Positions 1 through 9,400 of a stretch of 64,000 bases of DNA are shown here, in pieces. Below the pieces are notes generated by a model. That model was not told the origin of the DNA, did not search any database, and saw only the letters and a list, made by a program, of their open reading frames with translations. Position 1 is the stretch's first letter. Every line of letters starts with the position of its first letter. The translations under genes and the position numbers were made by a program. The DNA is from Dietzia natronolimnaea (lineage in GTDB: Bacteria; Actinomycetota; Actinomycetes; Mycobacteriales; Mycobacteriaceae): positions 62,001 to 126,000 of the forward strand of contig NZ_NTGA01000018.1 of NCBI RefSeq assembly GCF_002289575.1, given 5' to 3'.

Positions 1-403
1 GACGGGGCCAGTGGTCCTCCGGCCGGTCGAAGGCGGCCGACCCGAGCCAGTCGCGCCACGCCAGGTCCAGTGAGTCGTGGATGCCGATGCGCCGCTGCTC
101 GGGGGTGTCCACCATGAACAGCCCGCCGAGCGACCAGTAGGCCTGTCCGCCCAGGTTCTTCTCGTTCTCCTGATCCACCACGAGGACTTTCTTGCCCGCA
201 CGGCTCGCCTCGTAGGTGGCCACCAACCCCGCCAGTCCGTGACCCACGACGATGATCTCGGGCTCGAACCCGGGTTCGGGGGCCGGGAGCGGCCCGGCGT
301 TGGCCGCGGTCGAGGCGGACGGCGGCGCGTACGAGGGGTAGACGGGGTGGACGGGGCGGGCCTCCCCGGCGGTGCGGTCGGGGCGCGACGAGAAGTTGGT
401 CAT
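1..403 (-). CDS. FAD-binding dehydrogenase, N-terminal part (cut by window edge)
   Basis: Reads without a stop from an ATG at 403 to the left edge, about 134 residues. After a Pro/Ala-rich start of some 45 residues comes a dinucleotide-binding motif, IIVVGHGLAGLVA, then LGGQAYWSLGGLF and SAAFDRPEDHWP. This pattern fits the KstD-like FAD-binding dehydrogenase family of mycobacteria (Rv0785 type). The substrate cannot be told from this fragment. The gene lies 17 bases after the AAA ATPase gene on the same strand, so the two may be co-transcribed. The C-terminal substrate-binding part is outside the window. Confidence 0.75.
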   Translation of the reverse strand, partial: MTNFSSRPDRTAGEARPVHPVYPSYAPPSASTAANAGPLPAPEPGFEPEIIVVGHGLAGLVATYEASRAGKKVLVVDQENEKNLGGQAYWSLGGLFMVDTPEQRRIGIHDSLDLAWRDWLGSAAFDRPEDHWPR

Positions 404-420
404 GAGTCCAGTGTGCCGGG

Positions 421-1149
421 TCACTCCAGGAGATGACGGAGATACCGCTCGGGCGCCGCGAGATATCGGCGGTAGTGGTCCACCATCGCCAGGTCCTCCC
501 AGCGGCGACGGTGCATCCCGTCCTCCGACAGCTCGTACACTGCGGCTCCCGGCACGGAGGCCAGGATCGGCGAGTGGGTGGCCATGAGCACCTGGGTGCT
601 CCGACGGTCGGCGAGGTCGAGCAGCAGCGCGACCAGGCGGAGTTGCGCGTCGAAGGACAACCCCGCCTCCGGCTCGTCCAACACGAACAGCCCGCCGCCG
701 GTGAACCGTGAGTCCAGCAGGTCCCAGAACGCCTCGCCGTGGCTGCGCGCGTGGAAGTCCTGCCCCGGTCCCGTCGACTGCAGGTAGGTGAACAGGCCGT
801 GCATGGTCTCGGCCCGCACGAAGTACCCCCACCGGGGCGCCCCGCCACCGCGCACCAGACGCAGCGCGTCGTGTAACGGGGACTCCGACGCCCACGTCGA
901 GTTCCGGGCGCCGGTGGACCCGCCCTCGGCGTTGAGGCCGAACGCCATGGCCACCGCCTCGACGATCGTGGACTTGCCGGACCCGTTCTGCCCCACCAGC
1001 ACGGTGAGGGTCTCCAGCTCCAACCCGTCGCGCGCCAGAGCGGACACCGCGGGTACCGAGTACGGCCACTCCCCCACGGGCGGAACGAGACCGGGGTCCA
1101 CCGTGACGCGGACCAGCGGCCGCGGGTCCAGCACGCCGTCTCGACTCAC
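421..1149 (-). CDS. AAA family ATPase (SMC/ABC-like, stand-alone)
   Basis: A 242-residue predicted ATPase with Walker A GQNGSGKS at residues 53-60 and an ABC-like Walker B, FVLDEPEAGLS, followed by a THSP switch-like segment. This is the compact SbcC/RecF-type AAA fold seen in small stand-alone ATPases of unknown role. No nuclease, transporter or toxin partner is visible next to it. It starts with GTG at 1149, only 23 bases from the divergent hydrolase start. The specific function is unknown. Confidence 0.8.
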   Translation of the reverse strand: MSRDGVLDPRPLVRVTVDPGLVPPVGEWPYSVPAVSALARDGLELETLTVLVGQNGSGKSTIVEAVAMAFGLNAEGGSTGARNSTWASESPLHDALRLVRGGGAPRWGYFVRAETMHGLFTYLQSTGPGQDFHARSHGEAFWDLLDSRFTGGGLFVLDEPEAGLSFDAQLRLVALLLDLADRRSTQVLMATHSPILASVPGAAVYELSEDGMHRRRWEDLAMVDHYRRYLAAPERYLRHLLE

Positions 1150-1172
1150 GCGGCCACGGTACCGTTACCGAC

Positions 1173-1955
1173 ATGCGGATCCACCAGATGAACTGCGGGA
1201 CGTTCGCCGGACGGATGCCCACCCGCGTGCTGCTGGTGGAGACCCCGGGGGGACTGGTGCTGGTGGACACCGGCATCGGACTCCGCGACATCGCGGACCC
1301 CGCCGCCCGGCTGGGCCCGATGAGACATGCGATGCGGCCCCGACTGGACGCGGATGAGACGGCGTACCGACGCATCGAGGCGATGGGGCTGGACCCCCGC
1401 GAGGTACGCCACATCGTGCTCACCCACATGGACTTCGATCACATCGGCGGTCTCGCCGACTTCCCAGAGGCGCAGGTCCACGTGTCCTCCGAGGCTCTGA
1501 CGTGGGCGGCGCGCACCCCGCGCTGGATCGAGCGGCGGCGGTACCGGCGTGCCCAGTGGGCGCACGGGCCGGACTTCGTCGAGTACACCTACGGGACCGA
1601 CCGGTGGGAGGGCTTCCGGGTGCACCCCCTCGACCGGGTCCTCGAGGGGATGATCCTGGTGGACCTGCCGGGTCACACCGTCGGACATGCCGGGGTCCTG
1701 GTGCCGGGAGATCCCCGGGACCCGGGCGAACTCGACGTCCTGCACGCCGGGGATGCGTTCTACCTGAGGGGCCAGATCGACCCCTCCGTCGGATACCCCA
1801 GAGCGGTCGCGGTCGCAGAACGCACCCTGTCGCTGGTCCCGTCGGCAGTGGACCTGACCCACGCGCGCCTCGCGGCGCTGGCCGGGCGTCGGGGCGCGGA
1901 CCTGCGTGTGGTGTGTGCCCACGACCCGGCCGGCCCGGGAGGCGTACCGGGGTGA
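1173..1955 (+). CDS. MBL-fold metallo-hydrolase
   Basis: A 260-residue metallo-beta-lactamase-fold protein. The dinuclear metal motif THMDFDH is present with His85, Asp87, Asp89 and His90, followed by GG. Later metal ligands are visible in LPGHTVGHAG and in LHAGDAFY. This arrangement is typical of lactonase, glyoxalase II-like and related hydrolases, and the substrate cannot be assigned. The ATG at 1173 is close behind TACCGT, a possible -10 element, so the message may be leaderless. Its stop overlaps the GTG start of the Sir2 gene, which suggests translational coupling. Confidence 0.8.
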   Translation: MRIHQMNCGTFAGRMPTRVLLVETPGGLVLVDTGIGLRDIADPAARLGPMRHAMRPRLDADETAYRRIEAMGLDPREVRHIVLTHMDFDHIGGLADFPEAQVHVSSEALTWAARTPRWIERRRYRRAQWAHGPDFVEYTYGTDRWEGFRVHPLDRVLEGMILVDLPGHTVGHAGVLVPGDPRDPGELDVLHAGDAFYLRGQIDPSVGYPRAVAVAERTLSLVPSAVDLTHARLAALAGRRGADLRVVCAHDPAGPGGVPG

Positions 1956-2830
1956 GGATCCGGGACACGGCCTGGACCCCCGCCGCGCGCACCGATCCTG
2001 ACCGGGACCTGCCGGCGCGGGCGGCCGCGGTCGCCGACCTCATGCGGGGCCGGAACACCACGATCCTCACCGGCGCGGGGATCTCCACCCCCTCCGGGAT
2101 CCCCGACTACCGTGGCCCCGACTCCCCCGCCCGGACGCCCATGACGTTCCAGCAGTTCGTCGGCGACCCCGGGTTCCGCCGCCACTACTGGGCCCGCAAC
2201 CACCTGGGCTGGCGACACATGGAGGCCGCCCGCCCCAACGCGGCCCACGCGCTGCTGGCCGACTGGGAGCGTCGGGGGCTGGTCAGCGGTGTCATCACCC
2301 AGAACGTGGACCTGCTCCACCTCAAGGCCGGCAGCCGCCGGCTCGTGGACCTCCACGGCACCTACGCCGTGGTGACGTGCCTCGACTGCGGGCTACGGCA
2401 GAGCAGGTGGGCACTGCACGAGGAGCTCGACCGCCTGAACCCCGGGTTCGCGGAGCGAGTGGCCACACGCGGCGCCATCGAGGTCGCCCCGGACGCCGAC
2501 GCCGTCCTCACCGACACCTCGGACTTCCGCATGGTGGACTGCCGCCGGTGTTCGGGAGTGCTCAAACCAGACATCGTCTACTTCGGGGAGAACGTCCCGG
2601 CGCACCGCGTGGCCGAGGCCAACGACCTGGTCGACGGGTCCGACCTCGTCGTCGTCGTGGGGTCTTCTCTCACCGTACGGTCCGGTTATCGGTTCGTGCG
2701 GCGTGCGGTGACCACCGGCACGCCCGTGGTCGTGATCAACCGCGGCCATACCCGGGCACACGCGGAGGCCACCCTGACGATCGACGGCGACTGCGTGGAC
2801 GTGCTCGCGCTCGTCGACAACGCGTTGTAG
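1952..2830 (+). CDS. Sir2-family NAD-dependent protein deacylase
   Basis: Sirtuin of 292 residues, using NAD+ to remove acyl groups from lysines. Seen: the NAD-binding segment TGAGISTPSGIPDYRG, the catalytic motif TQNVDLLH (usual form TQNxDxLH), a zinc site built from CLDC and CRRC, and KPDIVYFGE. The GTG start at 1952 is chosen because it overlaps the stop of the upstream hydrolase; longer in-frame starts would run far into that gene. The role of the hydrolase-sirtuin pair is unknown. Confidence 0.88.
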   Translation: MRIRDTAWTPAARTDPDRDLPARAAAVADLMRGRNTTILTGAGISTPSGIPDYRGPDSPARTPMTFQQFVGDPGFRRHYWARNHLGWRHMEAARPNAAHALLADWERRGLVSGVITQNVDLLHLKAGSRRLVDLHGTYAVVTCLDCGLRQSRWALHEELDRLNPGFAERVATRGAIEVAPDADAVLTDTSDFRMVDCRRCSGVLKPDIVYFGENVPAHRVAEANDLVDGSDLVVVVGSSLTVRSGYRFVRRAVTTGTPVVVINRGHTRAHAEATLTIDGDCVDVLALVDNAL

Positions 2831-2852
2831 AGACCAGGCACTCCGGCGCCGT

Positions 2853-3968
2853 CTACAGCGCCACCAGGTCGTCGGCGTGGACGAGCGGACGACCCTGGCC
2901 CGTCGTGCCGCTGCCCGAGGCGCGTTCGGCCAGTCGCGTCCGCACCTCGACCGAGTCGTACTGGGCGATCCCCCTCGCGACGGTCTGACCGGCGGGATCG
3001 CGCATCTCGATCACGTCGCCGAAGTGGAACAGACCGTCGACGCCGGTCACCCCCGCCAGCAGCAGCGAGCGCCGCGATCCGGTGACGGCACGCACCGCGC
3101 CGTCGTCCAGGAGCACCGCGCCCCGCGCGTCGGCGGCGTGGCGGACCCAGAACCGGCGCGCGGTCATCCGCTCGGGCCGGGGCGCGAACACCGTGCCCAC
3201 CCCCGGATCGTCGGCCAACGCCTCTGCCGCCCGCTCGGCCGCGGTGAGCAGCACCGGGATGCCGGCGTCAGCCGCCAGCCTCGCGGCCGCGAGCTTGGAG
3301 GCCATCCCGCCGGTCCCGAGCGCGCCGCCGGCCCCGGCCACCACCCCGTCGAGGTCGGCCGCGCCCGACACCATCGTCACCGCGGTGGCGTCGCCCTTCC
3401 GCGGGTCCGAGTCGTAGAGGGCGTCCACGTCCGAGAGCAGGACGAGCGCATCGGCGCTGATGAGGTGCGCCACCAGAGCGGCCAGGCGGTCGTTGTCGCC
3501 GAAGCGGATCTCGTTGGTGGCCACCGTGTCGTTCTCGTTGACCACCGGTACCGCGCCGAGTGTGCGGAGGCGGTCCAGGGTGCGCTGCGCGTTGGCGGCG
3601 CTCTCGCGGCGCCCGATGTCGCCGGCCGTCAACAGGACCTGGCCCACCACCCGGTCGTATCGGGAGAAGGAGTCGCCCCACGCCCGGGCCAGCTCGAGCT
3701 GCCCCACGCTGGCGGCGGCCTGCTTGGCGGACAGTGTCGAGGGGCGGGTCGTCATCCCCAGCGGGGACATCCCCGCTCCGATCGCGCCGGAGGAGACCAC
3801 GAACACATCCGACCCCGCGGCCATGCGCGCCTGACAGACGTCGGCCAGGGCATCGAGCTGCGGTCTGCGGATCCCGCCCCCGAAGCTCGTGATGGCCGAG
3901 GAACCGATCTTGACCACCACGCGGCGGGCCGTGCCTATCCGGCGCCGCAGCTCCGGTTCGTCGGTCAC
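2853..3968 (-). CDS. proB: Glutamate 5-kinase
   Basis: First enzyme of proline synthesis, phosphorylating glutamate with ATP. The 371-residue protein has the amino-acid kinase domain (VVVKIGSSA near the N-terminus, GAIGAGM, then the substrate-binding [18 protein letters not shown] and LLSDVDALY). A C-terminal PUA domain covers roughly residues 280-365. This two-domain length matches bacterial ProB. The GTG start overlaps the stop of obg by four bases, the gene pair order seen in mycobacteria. proA is not in the window. Confidence 0.95.
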   Translation of the reverse strand: MTDEPELRRRIGTARRVVVKIGSSAITSFGGGIRRPQLDALADVCQARMAAGSDVFVVSSGAIGAGMSPLGMTTRPSTLSAKQAAASVGQLELARAWGDSFSRYDRVVGQVLLTAGDIGRRESAANAQRTLDRLRTLGAVPVVNENDTVATNEIRFGDNDRLAALVAHLISADALVLLSDVDALYDSDPRKGDATAVTMVSGAADLDGVVAGAGGALGTGGMASKLAAARLAADAGIPVLLTAAERAAEALADDPGVGTVFAPRPERMTARRFWVRHAADARGAVLLDDGAVRAVTGSRRSLLLAGVTGVDGLFHFGDVIEMRDPAGQTVARGIAQYDSVEVRTRLAERASGSGTTGQGRPLVHADDLVAL

Positions 3969-5425
3969 TCCAGGATCTCCTCGTCGGGATCGATCAGTCC
4001 GCGGCGCACGCGCTTGCGGTACTTGCGCTCATGCGCGCCCACGCGCTCGTCTGACTCCAACCGGATGTCCGTGCCGCGCCCGGTGCGCATGAGGTCCACG
4101 CCGGCCGGGGTCTGGGGTTCCCAGTCGAACGAGACGTCGCCGATGGTGACCGCGCAGCCCGCCTGCGCCCCGGCCTTGATGAGCGCGTCCTCGACACCCA
4201 GGCGCGCCAGCCGGTCGGCGAGGAAGCCCACGGCTTCGTCGTTGGCGAAGTCGGTCTGGCGGATCCAGCGTTCGGGCTTGGATCCCGACACCACGAAGGC
4301 ACCGGCCTCGTCCGGATCCTTGCGGACCGTGAACTCGGCCACGTCCACGGCCCTGGGCCGCAGGACGATCCGCTCGGGCGCCGCAGGCGGGTTCGCCTTG
4401 CGATGGGCCTTGATGAGCTCGTACAGCCCGTACCGGAGCTCATCGAGACCCTTGTGCGCGACCGCGGAGATGGCGTACACCGGCCAGCCCTTGGCCTCGA
4501 AGTGGACGGTGACCATCTCGGCCATGTCGGCGGCATCCGGAACATCGATCTTGTTGAGCACCACGACCCGGGGCCGGTCGGCCAGGTCCCCCAGCCCGGC
4601 GTCGGCGAGTTCCGGTTGGTAGGCGGCGAGCTCCGCCTCGAGTGCGTCGACATCCGAGACGGGGTCGCGGTCGGATTCGAGGTTCGCGCAGTCCACCACG
4701 TGCGCGAGGACGGCCGTGCGTTCGATGTGGCGCAGGAAGTCCAGGCCCAGACCGCGTCCCTCGCTGGCACCGGGGATGAGCCCGGGCACGTCCGCGATGG
4801 TGAACGTGTCGTCACCCACCGAGACCACACCGAGGTTTGGGGCCAGGGTGGTGAACGGGTAGTCGGCGATCTTGGGCTTGGCCGCGGACAGCACCGACAC
4901 GAGCGACGATTTGCCCGCCGAGGGGAACCCGACCAGTCCGACGTCCGCCATTGACTTCAGTTCGAGGGTCAGGTCGCGGACCTCGCCGGGTTCCCCGAGC
5001 AGGGCGAAACCGGGAGCCTTGCGGGCCCTGGAGGCGAGCGCGGCGTTGCCGAGCCCGCCCTTGCCGCCCTCGGCCGCCACGAAGCGGGTCCCGGCGCCGA
5101 CCAGATCGGCCAGCACCTGCCCGTCCTCGTTCAGGACGACGGTCCCGGGCGGGACCGCGAGGACGAGATCCTCGCCGCGGGCGCCGTTGCGGTTGGCCCC
5201 CATGCCGGGCTGCCCCTTGCCCGCCCGGGCGTGGGGCCGGAAGTGGAAGTCGAGCAGGGTGTGGACCTGCGGGTCCACCACCAGCACGACGTCGCCACCG
5301 CTGCCGCCGTTGCCCCCGTCAGGGCCCCCGAGCGGTTTGAACTTCTCCCGGTGCACGGACGTGCAGCCGCGGCCACCGTCCCCCGCCGCGAGGTGGAGCA
5401 CTACGCGGTCGACGAATCTCGACAT
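3965..5425 (-). CDS. obg: GTPase Obg/CgtA
   Basis: Ribosome-associated essential GTPase acting in 50S assembly and stress control. Seen in 486 residues: the glycine-rich Obg fold ([12 protein letters not shown] near residues 34-45), the GTPase domain with P-loop GFPSAGKS at 166-173, DVPGLI and NKID, and the C-terminal OCT domain (about 345-430) that is typical of Gram-positive Obg. It lies downstream of rplU-rpmA and overlaps proB, a conserved order. A strong hairpin sits between rpmA and this gene. Confidence 0.96.
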   Translation of the reverse strand: MSRFVDRVVLHLAAGDGGRGCTSVHREKFKPLGGPDGGNGGSGGDVVLVVDPQVHTLLDFHFRPHARAGKGQPGMGANRNGARGEDLVLAVPPGTVVLNEDGQVLADLVGAGTRFVAAEGGKGGLGNAALASRARKAPGFALLGEPGEVRDLTLELKSMADVGLVGFPSAGKSSLVSVLSAAKPKIADYPFTTLAPNLGVVSVGDDTFTIADVPGLIPGASEGRGLGLDFLRHIERTAVLAHVVDCANLESDRDPVSDVDALEAELAAYQPELADAGLGDLADRPRVVVLNKIDVPDAADMAEMVTVHFEAKGWPVYAISAVAHKGLDELRYGLYELIKAHRKANPPAAPERIVLRPRAVDVAEFTVRKDPDEAGAFVVSGSKPERWIRQTDFANDEAVGFLADRLARLGVEDALIKAGAQAGCAVTIGDVSFDWEPQTPAGVDLMRTGRGTDIRLESDERVGAHERKYRKRVRRGLIDPDEEILE

Positions 5426-5488
5426 GGGCGGACTCCTCCTGCTGCTGGTGGGTGGTGGTGGGATTCGGGCGACTGCGGCGGAAATGAG

Positions 5489-5534
5489 CTCGGGGGCCGG
5501 GCGTGGGGTCCTCCGACCCCGCCCGGCCCCCGAG
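5489..5534 (-). terminator. Strong GC hairpin after rpmA
   Basis: About 20 base pairs of stem close a four-base loop (arms beginning CTCGGGGGCCGGGC and ending GCCCGGCCCCCGAG). It starts about 26 bases downstream of the rpmA stop, before obg. No T tract follows, which is usual for actinobacterial hairpin terminators. It probably lowers transcription into obg-proB relative to the ribosomal genes. Confidence 0.65.
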
Positions 5535-5559
5535 GGCGTTTCTCGTCAGCGTTGCCGGG

Positions 5560-5823
5560 TCAGCCCTCGACGCCGACCGGGACGATGTTGACGGTCTTGC
5601 GACCACGCTTGGTCCCGAACTCGACCGCACCGGCGGCCAGAGCGAACAGCGTGTCGTCGCCGCCACGGCCGACGCCCACGCCCGGGTGGAACTTGGTGCC
5701 ACGCTGGCGGATCAGGATCTCGCCGGCATTGACCTCCTGGCCACCGAAGCGCTTGACGCCGAGGCGCTGCGCGTTGGAGTCACGACCGTTACGGGTGCTG
5801 GATGCGCCCTTCTTACTTGCCAT
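5560..5823 (-). CDS. rpmA: 50S ribosomal protein L27
   Basis: Short basic protein of 87 residues, the usual length for L27. It contains the family signature region [11 protein letters not shown]-like ([12 protein letters not shown]), KRFGGQ and the [11 protein letters not shown] segment. L27 reaches towards the peptidyl-transferase centre of the 50S subunit. The start at 5823 (MASKK) is close to the actinobacterial form, which lacks the cleaved N-terminal extension of Firmicutes L27. It lies downstream of rplU with a 67-base gap. Confidence 0.96.
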   Translation of the reverse strand: MASKKGASSTRNGRDSNAQRLGVKRFGGQEVNAGEILIRQRGTKFHPGVGVGRGGDDTLFALAAGAVEFGTKRGRKTVNIVPVGVEG

Positions 5824-5890
5824 GTCCGAACCCTCCTTCAGGGAAGACGCCCGAGGGCGCTGAACTGGTGGCCTTGGCGGCCGTGATGGA

Positions 5891-6196
5891 TTACTTGATA
5901 CCGGTGATCTTGAGCACCGTCAGCTTCTGACGGTGACCCTGACGCTTGTGGTAGCCGGTCTTGTTCTTGAACTTGTGGATCCGGATCTTCGGACCCTTGG
6001 TCTGCTCCACAATCTCACCGGAGACGGAGACCTTGGCCAGGGCGTCGGCAGCGGAGGTGACGGTCGACCCGTCGACCACGAGGATCGGGGACAGGGACAC
6101 GGAGGTGCCGGCCTCACCCTCGATCTTCTCGACCTTGACATGGTCACCTTCGGCGACCTTGTACTGCTTGCCGCCGGTCTTGACGATCGCGTACAT
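5891..6196 (-). CDS. rplU: 50S ribosomal protein L21
   Basis: Protein of 101 residues starting [14 protein letters not shown] and ending with the basic [19 protein letters not shown] segment, both typical of L21. It binds 23S rRNA in the large subunit. It is first in the rplU-rpmA-obg-proB run. A good promoter lies about 150 bases upstream, leaving a long untranslated leader. Confidence 0.97.
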   Translation of the reverse strand: MYAIVKTGGKQYKVAEGDHVKVEKIEGEAGTSVSLSPILVVDGSTVTSAADALAKVSVSGEIVEQTKGPKIRIHKFKNKTGYHKRQGHRQKLTVLKITGIK

Positions 6197-6347
6197 CGAG
6201 GGCTTCCCCTTGCTTCTCGGGTGTGTGACCGCCGCTGGGGACGACCACGACTACTGTGCGGTGTTCTCTCTGACCGACCGACTCTCGTCGGCCGGGATCG
6301 CCGGTCCCGGGGCCTCGGAAGGCCCGGCCCGCGACTTCTCGCGCGAC

Positions 6348-6377
6348 GACATAGCGCCGCCACGAGCGACTTGTCAA
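6348..6377 (-). promoter_or_regulatory. Predicted housekeeping promoter of rplU-rpmA
   Basis: On the minus strand TTGACA (6377-6372) is followed after 18 bases by TATGTC (6353-6348), a near-consensus -35/-10 pair in an otherwise GC-rich stretch. Transcription would start near 6340, giving a leader of roughly 145 bases before the rplU ATG. The rest of the rne-rplU gap shows no gene. Confidence 0.6.
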
Positions 6378-6434
6378 GGTTACGGCCCGGCGGCGCAGCA
6401 GGTCAAACCGGCAGCGCCTCCGGGCTCGAGACCT

Positions 6435-9400
6435 CTATCGATCGCCCCCTTCGGGAGCTGTCGTGGTCCGCGTCGCGCGTCGTCGCGCCGGACGCCGGCG
6501 CGGCTCGGCGAGGGCGACCGGGGGCGCCTCCGCGAGCGGGGCGGCCTCGACGGGGACCACCGTCACCGGTGCCGACTCCCCCGTCGGGGCCTGGGTCGCG
6601 GCGGCGCCGGCCTCGCGACGGGTCGACCGCCTGCGCGGCCGTCGGCCGGGCGCGCCGGATTCCGCGGGGTCGGGATCCGACTCGACGGCCGCGACCGTCT
6701 GCACGACCTCCGCGGCCTCCGCCACGACCGCGGCCTCGTCCTCGGGCGTCTCGGCGGCCTCTGCGGCAGCACCGTCCTCCGCCGCGACGGCCGGGGCGAT
6801 GGTCCCGTCGGCGGGGCGACGAGTGGCGCGACGACGACGGCGACCCGGGCGCGACCCGGCGGCGTCCGCGGACTCGGGCACCCCGGCGTCGGTGTCCGCG
6901 GGCTCCGCTATGTGAGTGTCCGCGGGCTTCGCGGTGTCGGAGGACCCGGCGTCACCGGTCGTGGCCGGCGGCGTCGGCTCGGCGGTGACGACCTTCGCCT
7001 GGCCCGATGTGCCCTTGGCCACCTGATCCGTGTCCGACGTCGCTGCGACGGCCTGATCCGTGTCGGGCTTCTCCGCGGCCGCCTGCTCGGCCTCGTGACG
7101 CGCGATCGCGAGCGCGGCCGGGTGGGCGGCCGGGGCGGGCCCGTCCTTCTTGGGCGCCTGCCTGGGCGCGGTCGACGACGTGGCCTGGGAATCGGACTGA
7201 TCCGAGTCCGCTCCCTTGCCACCACGCTTGCGGCCCCGTCGCGAGCCGGGCTCGTCGGCGTTGTGCGACTCGGTGTGCACCGGGTCGGCGTGCACGATCA
7301 GCCCACGGCCCTGGCAGTGCTCACACGGCGTGGAGAAGGCCTCGATGAGACCGGTGCCGAGCTTCTTGCGGGTGAGCTGGACGAGTCCCAGGGAGGTGAC
7401 CTCGGAGACCTGGTGCCGGGTGCGGTCGCGGCCCAACGCCTCGGTGAGCCGCCGCAGCACGAGGTCGCGGTTGGCCTCGAGCACCATGTCGATGAAGTCG
7501 ATGATCACCATGCCGCCCACGTCGCGCAGGCGCAGTTGGCGGACGATCTCCTCGGCCGCCTCGAGGTTGTTCTTCGTGACGGTCTCCTCGAGGTTGCCGC
7601 CCGAGCCGGTGTACTTGCCGGTGTTGACGTCGATGACCGTCATGGCCTCGGTGCGGTCGATCACGAGTGAGCCGCCGGAGGGCAGCCACACCTTGCGATC
7701 GAGCGCCTTGGCCAGTTGTTCGTCCACGCGGTGGGTGGCGAACACGTCGACGTCGGGGTTGTCGTAGCGCTCGAGTCGTTCGGTCATCTCCGGTGCGACC
7801 CTCGAGACGTAGTCGTGGACGGTGTCCCATGAGGTCTCGCCCTGGATCACCAGCGAGGAGAAGTCCTCGTTGAACAGGTCGCGCACCACCTTGACCAGCA
7901 GGTCGGGCTCCTCGTACAGGGCGACCGGAGTGCCCGAGCCGGAGGAGGTCCGCTTGGCCGCGGCCTCGGAGATCTCGGTCCACTGGGCCGCGAGGCGTTC
8001 GACGTCCCGGCCGATCTCCTCCTCGCTGACCCCCTCCGCGGCGGTCCGGATGATCACACCCGAGCCCTCGGGGACCACGTCCTTGAGGATCGCCTTGAGC
8101 CGGCGCCGCTCGGTGTCGGGGAGTTTGCGGGAGATACCGGTGGAGTTGCCGTCGGGCACGTACACGAGGAACCGGCCGGCCAGCGAGATCTGCGTGGTCA
8201 GCCGGGCACCCTTCTGGCCGATCGGGTCCTTGGTGACCTGCACCAGGACCATGTCGCCGGGCTTGAGCGCCTGCTCGATCCGCCGGGCCTTGCCGCCGAG
8301 TCCGGCGGCCTCCCAGTTGACCTCGCCGGCGTACAGCACGCCGTTGCGGCCACGCCCGATGTCGACGAACGCGGCCTCCATGCTCGGGAGCACGTTCTGG
8401 ACGCGGCCGAGGTAGACGTTGCCCACCATGGACCGGGCGGATTCGGTGGTGACGAAATGCTCCACCAGGACCTTGTCCTCGAGCACGCCGACCTGGGTCA
8501 TGACCCCCTTGCCGTCGCCGCGCTTCTTCTCCCGCACCACCATCACGCGGTCGACGGACTCGCGGCGGGCGAGGAACTCGGACTCGGAGAGGATCGGCTG
8601 ACGGCGGCGCCCGGCATCGCGCCCGTCACGGCGACGCTGCCGCTTGGCCTCGAGCCGCGTCGACCCGCTGATGCCCTGCACCTCGTCGGTGGCCGGGCCG
8701 GAGCCCTGGCCGCCGCGCGCCGAGCGGCGTCGAGGTTCGCGCTGCTCCCGGGCGTCAGAGTCGGCGGAATCGTCACCGGCGGCCTGGGTGTCGTCGTTGC
8801 CCGACCCCCCTCCGCGACGACGACGACGGCGGCGCCGACGCGAACCGGACGGCGACCCGTCGGAGTCGTCCGAGACGTCCTCCGCGGCGTCGTCCCCCGA
8901 CCCGGACCGCCCGTCGGACGTGTCGGACTCGGGACTGGCATCGCCCCCACCCGACGCGCCCCCACCCGACGCGCCGGCGTCGGACTTGTCCTGCTCGTCG
9001 GAGCCTGCGGCCTCCGGCGACCCCTCGGCGCCGTTCGTGTCGACGTTCTGCTCGTCCTGGTTCTCGCCCCGGCCACGCCCGCGGCCACGACGGCCCCGGC
9101 GACGGCGACGACCACCCTCCCCGGCGTCGTTCTGGTCATCGGACGCGTCGGACGCGAGGGACGGATCGGACGTGCCGGTGGTCTCCGCGGCCTCGGCGTC
9201 GGACCCGGTCCGGGCCTTCTCGGTGGTGGGCTTCTCAGCCCGGGCGGTGTCGGACGCGGTGGACGTCGAGCGGGACGGACGCTCCTTCGCGGCCTTGGCG
9301 GCGGCCTCGTCGGGCGAGAGGAACAGAGGAGAGAACGAGGGGGTGGCGGTGGACCGGCGACGGTTGCGCGATTCCGCCGCGCCCACCTCGCCGGTCACGA

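Noticed and set aside
2877-4622. 581-codon open frame on the plus strand across proB and obg
   Set aside because: It lies antisense to two certain genes and shows no domain. Long antisense frames are expected in DNA of this GC content.
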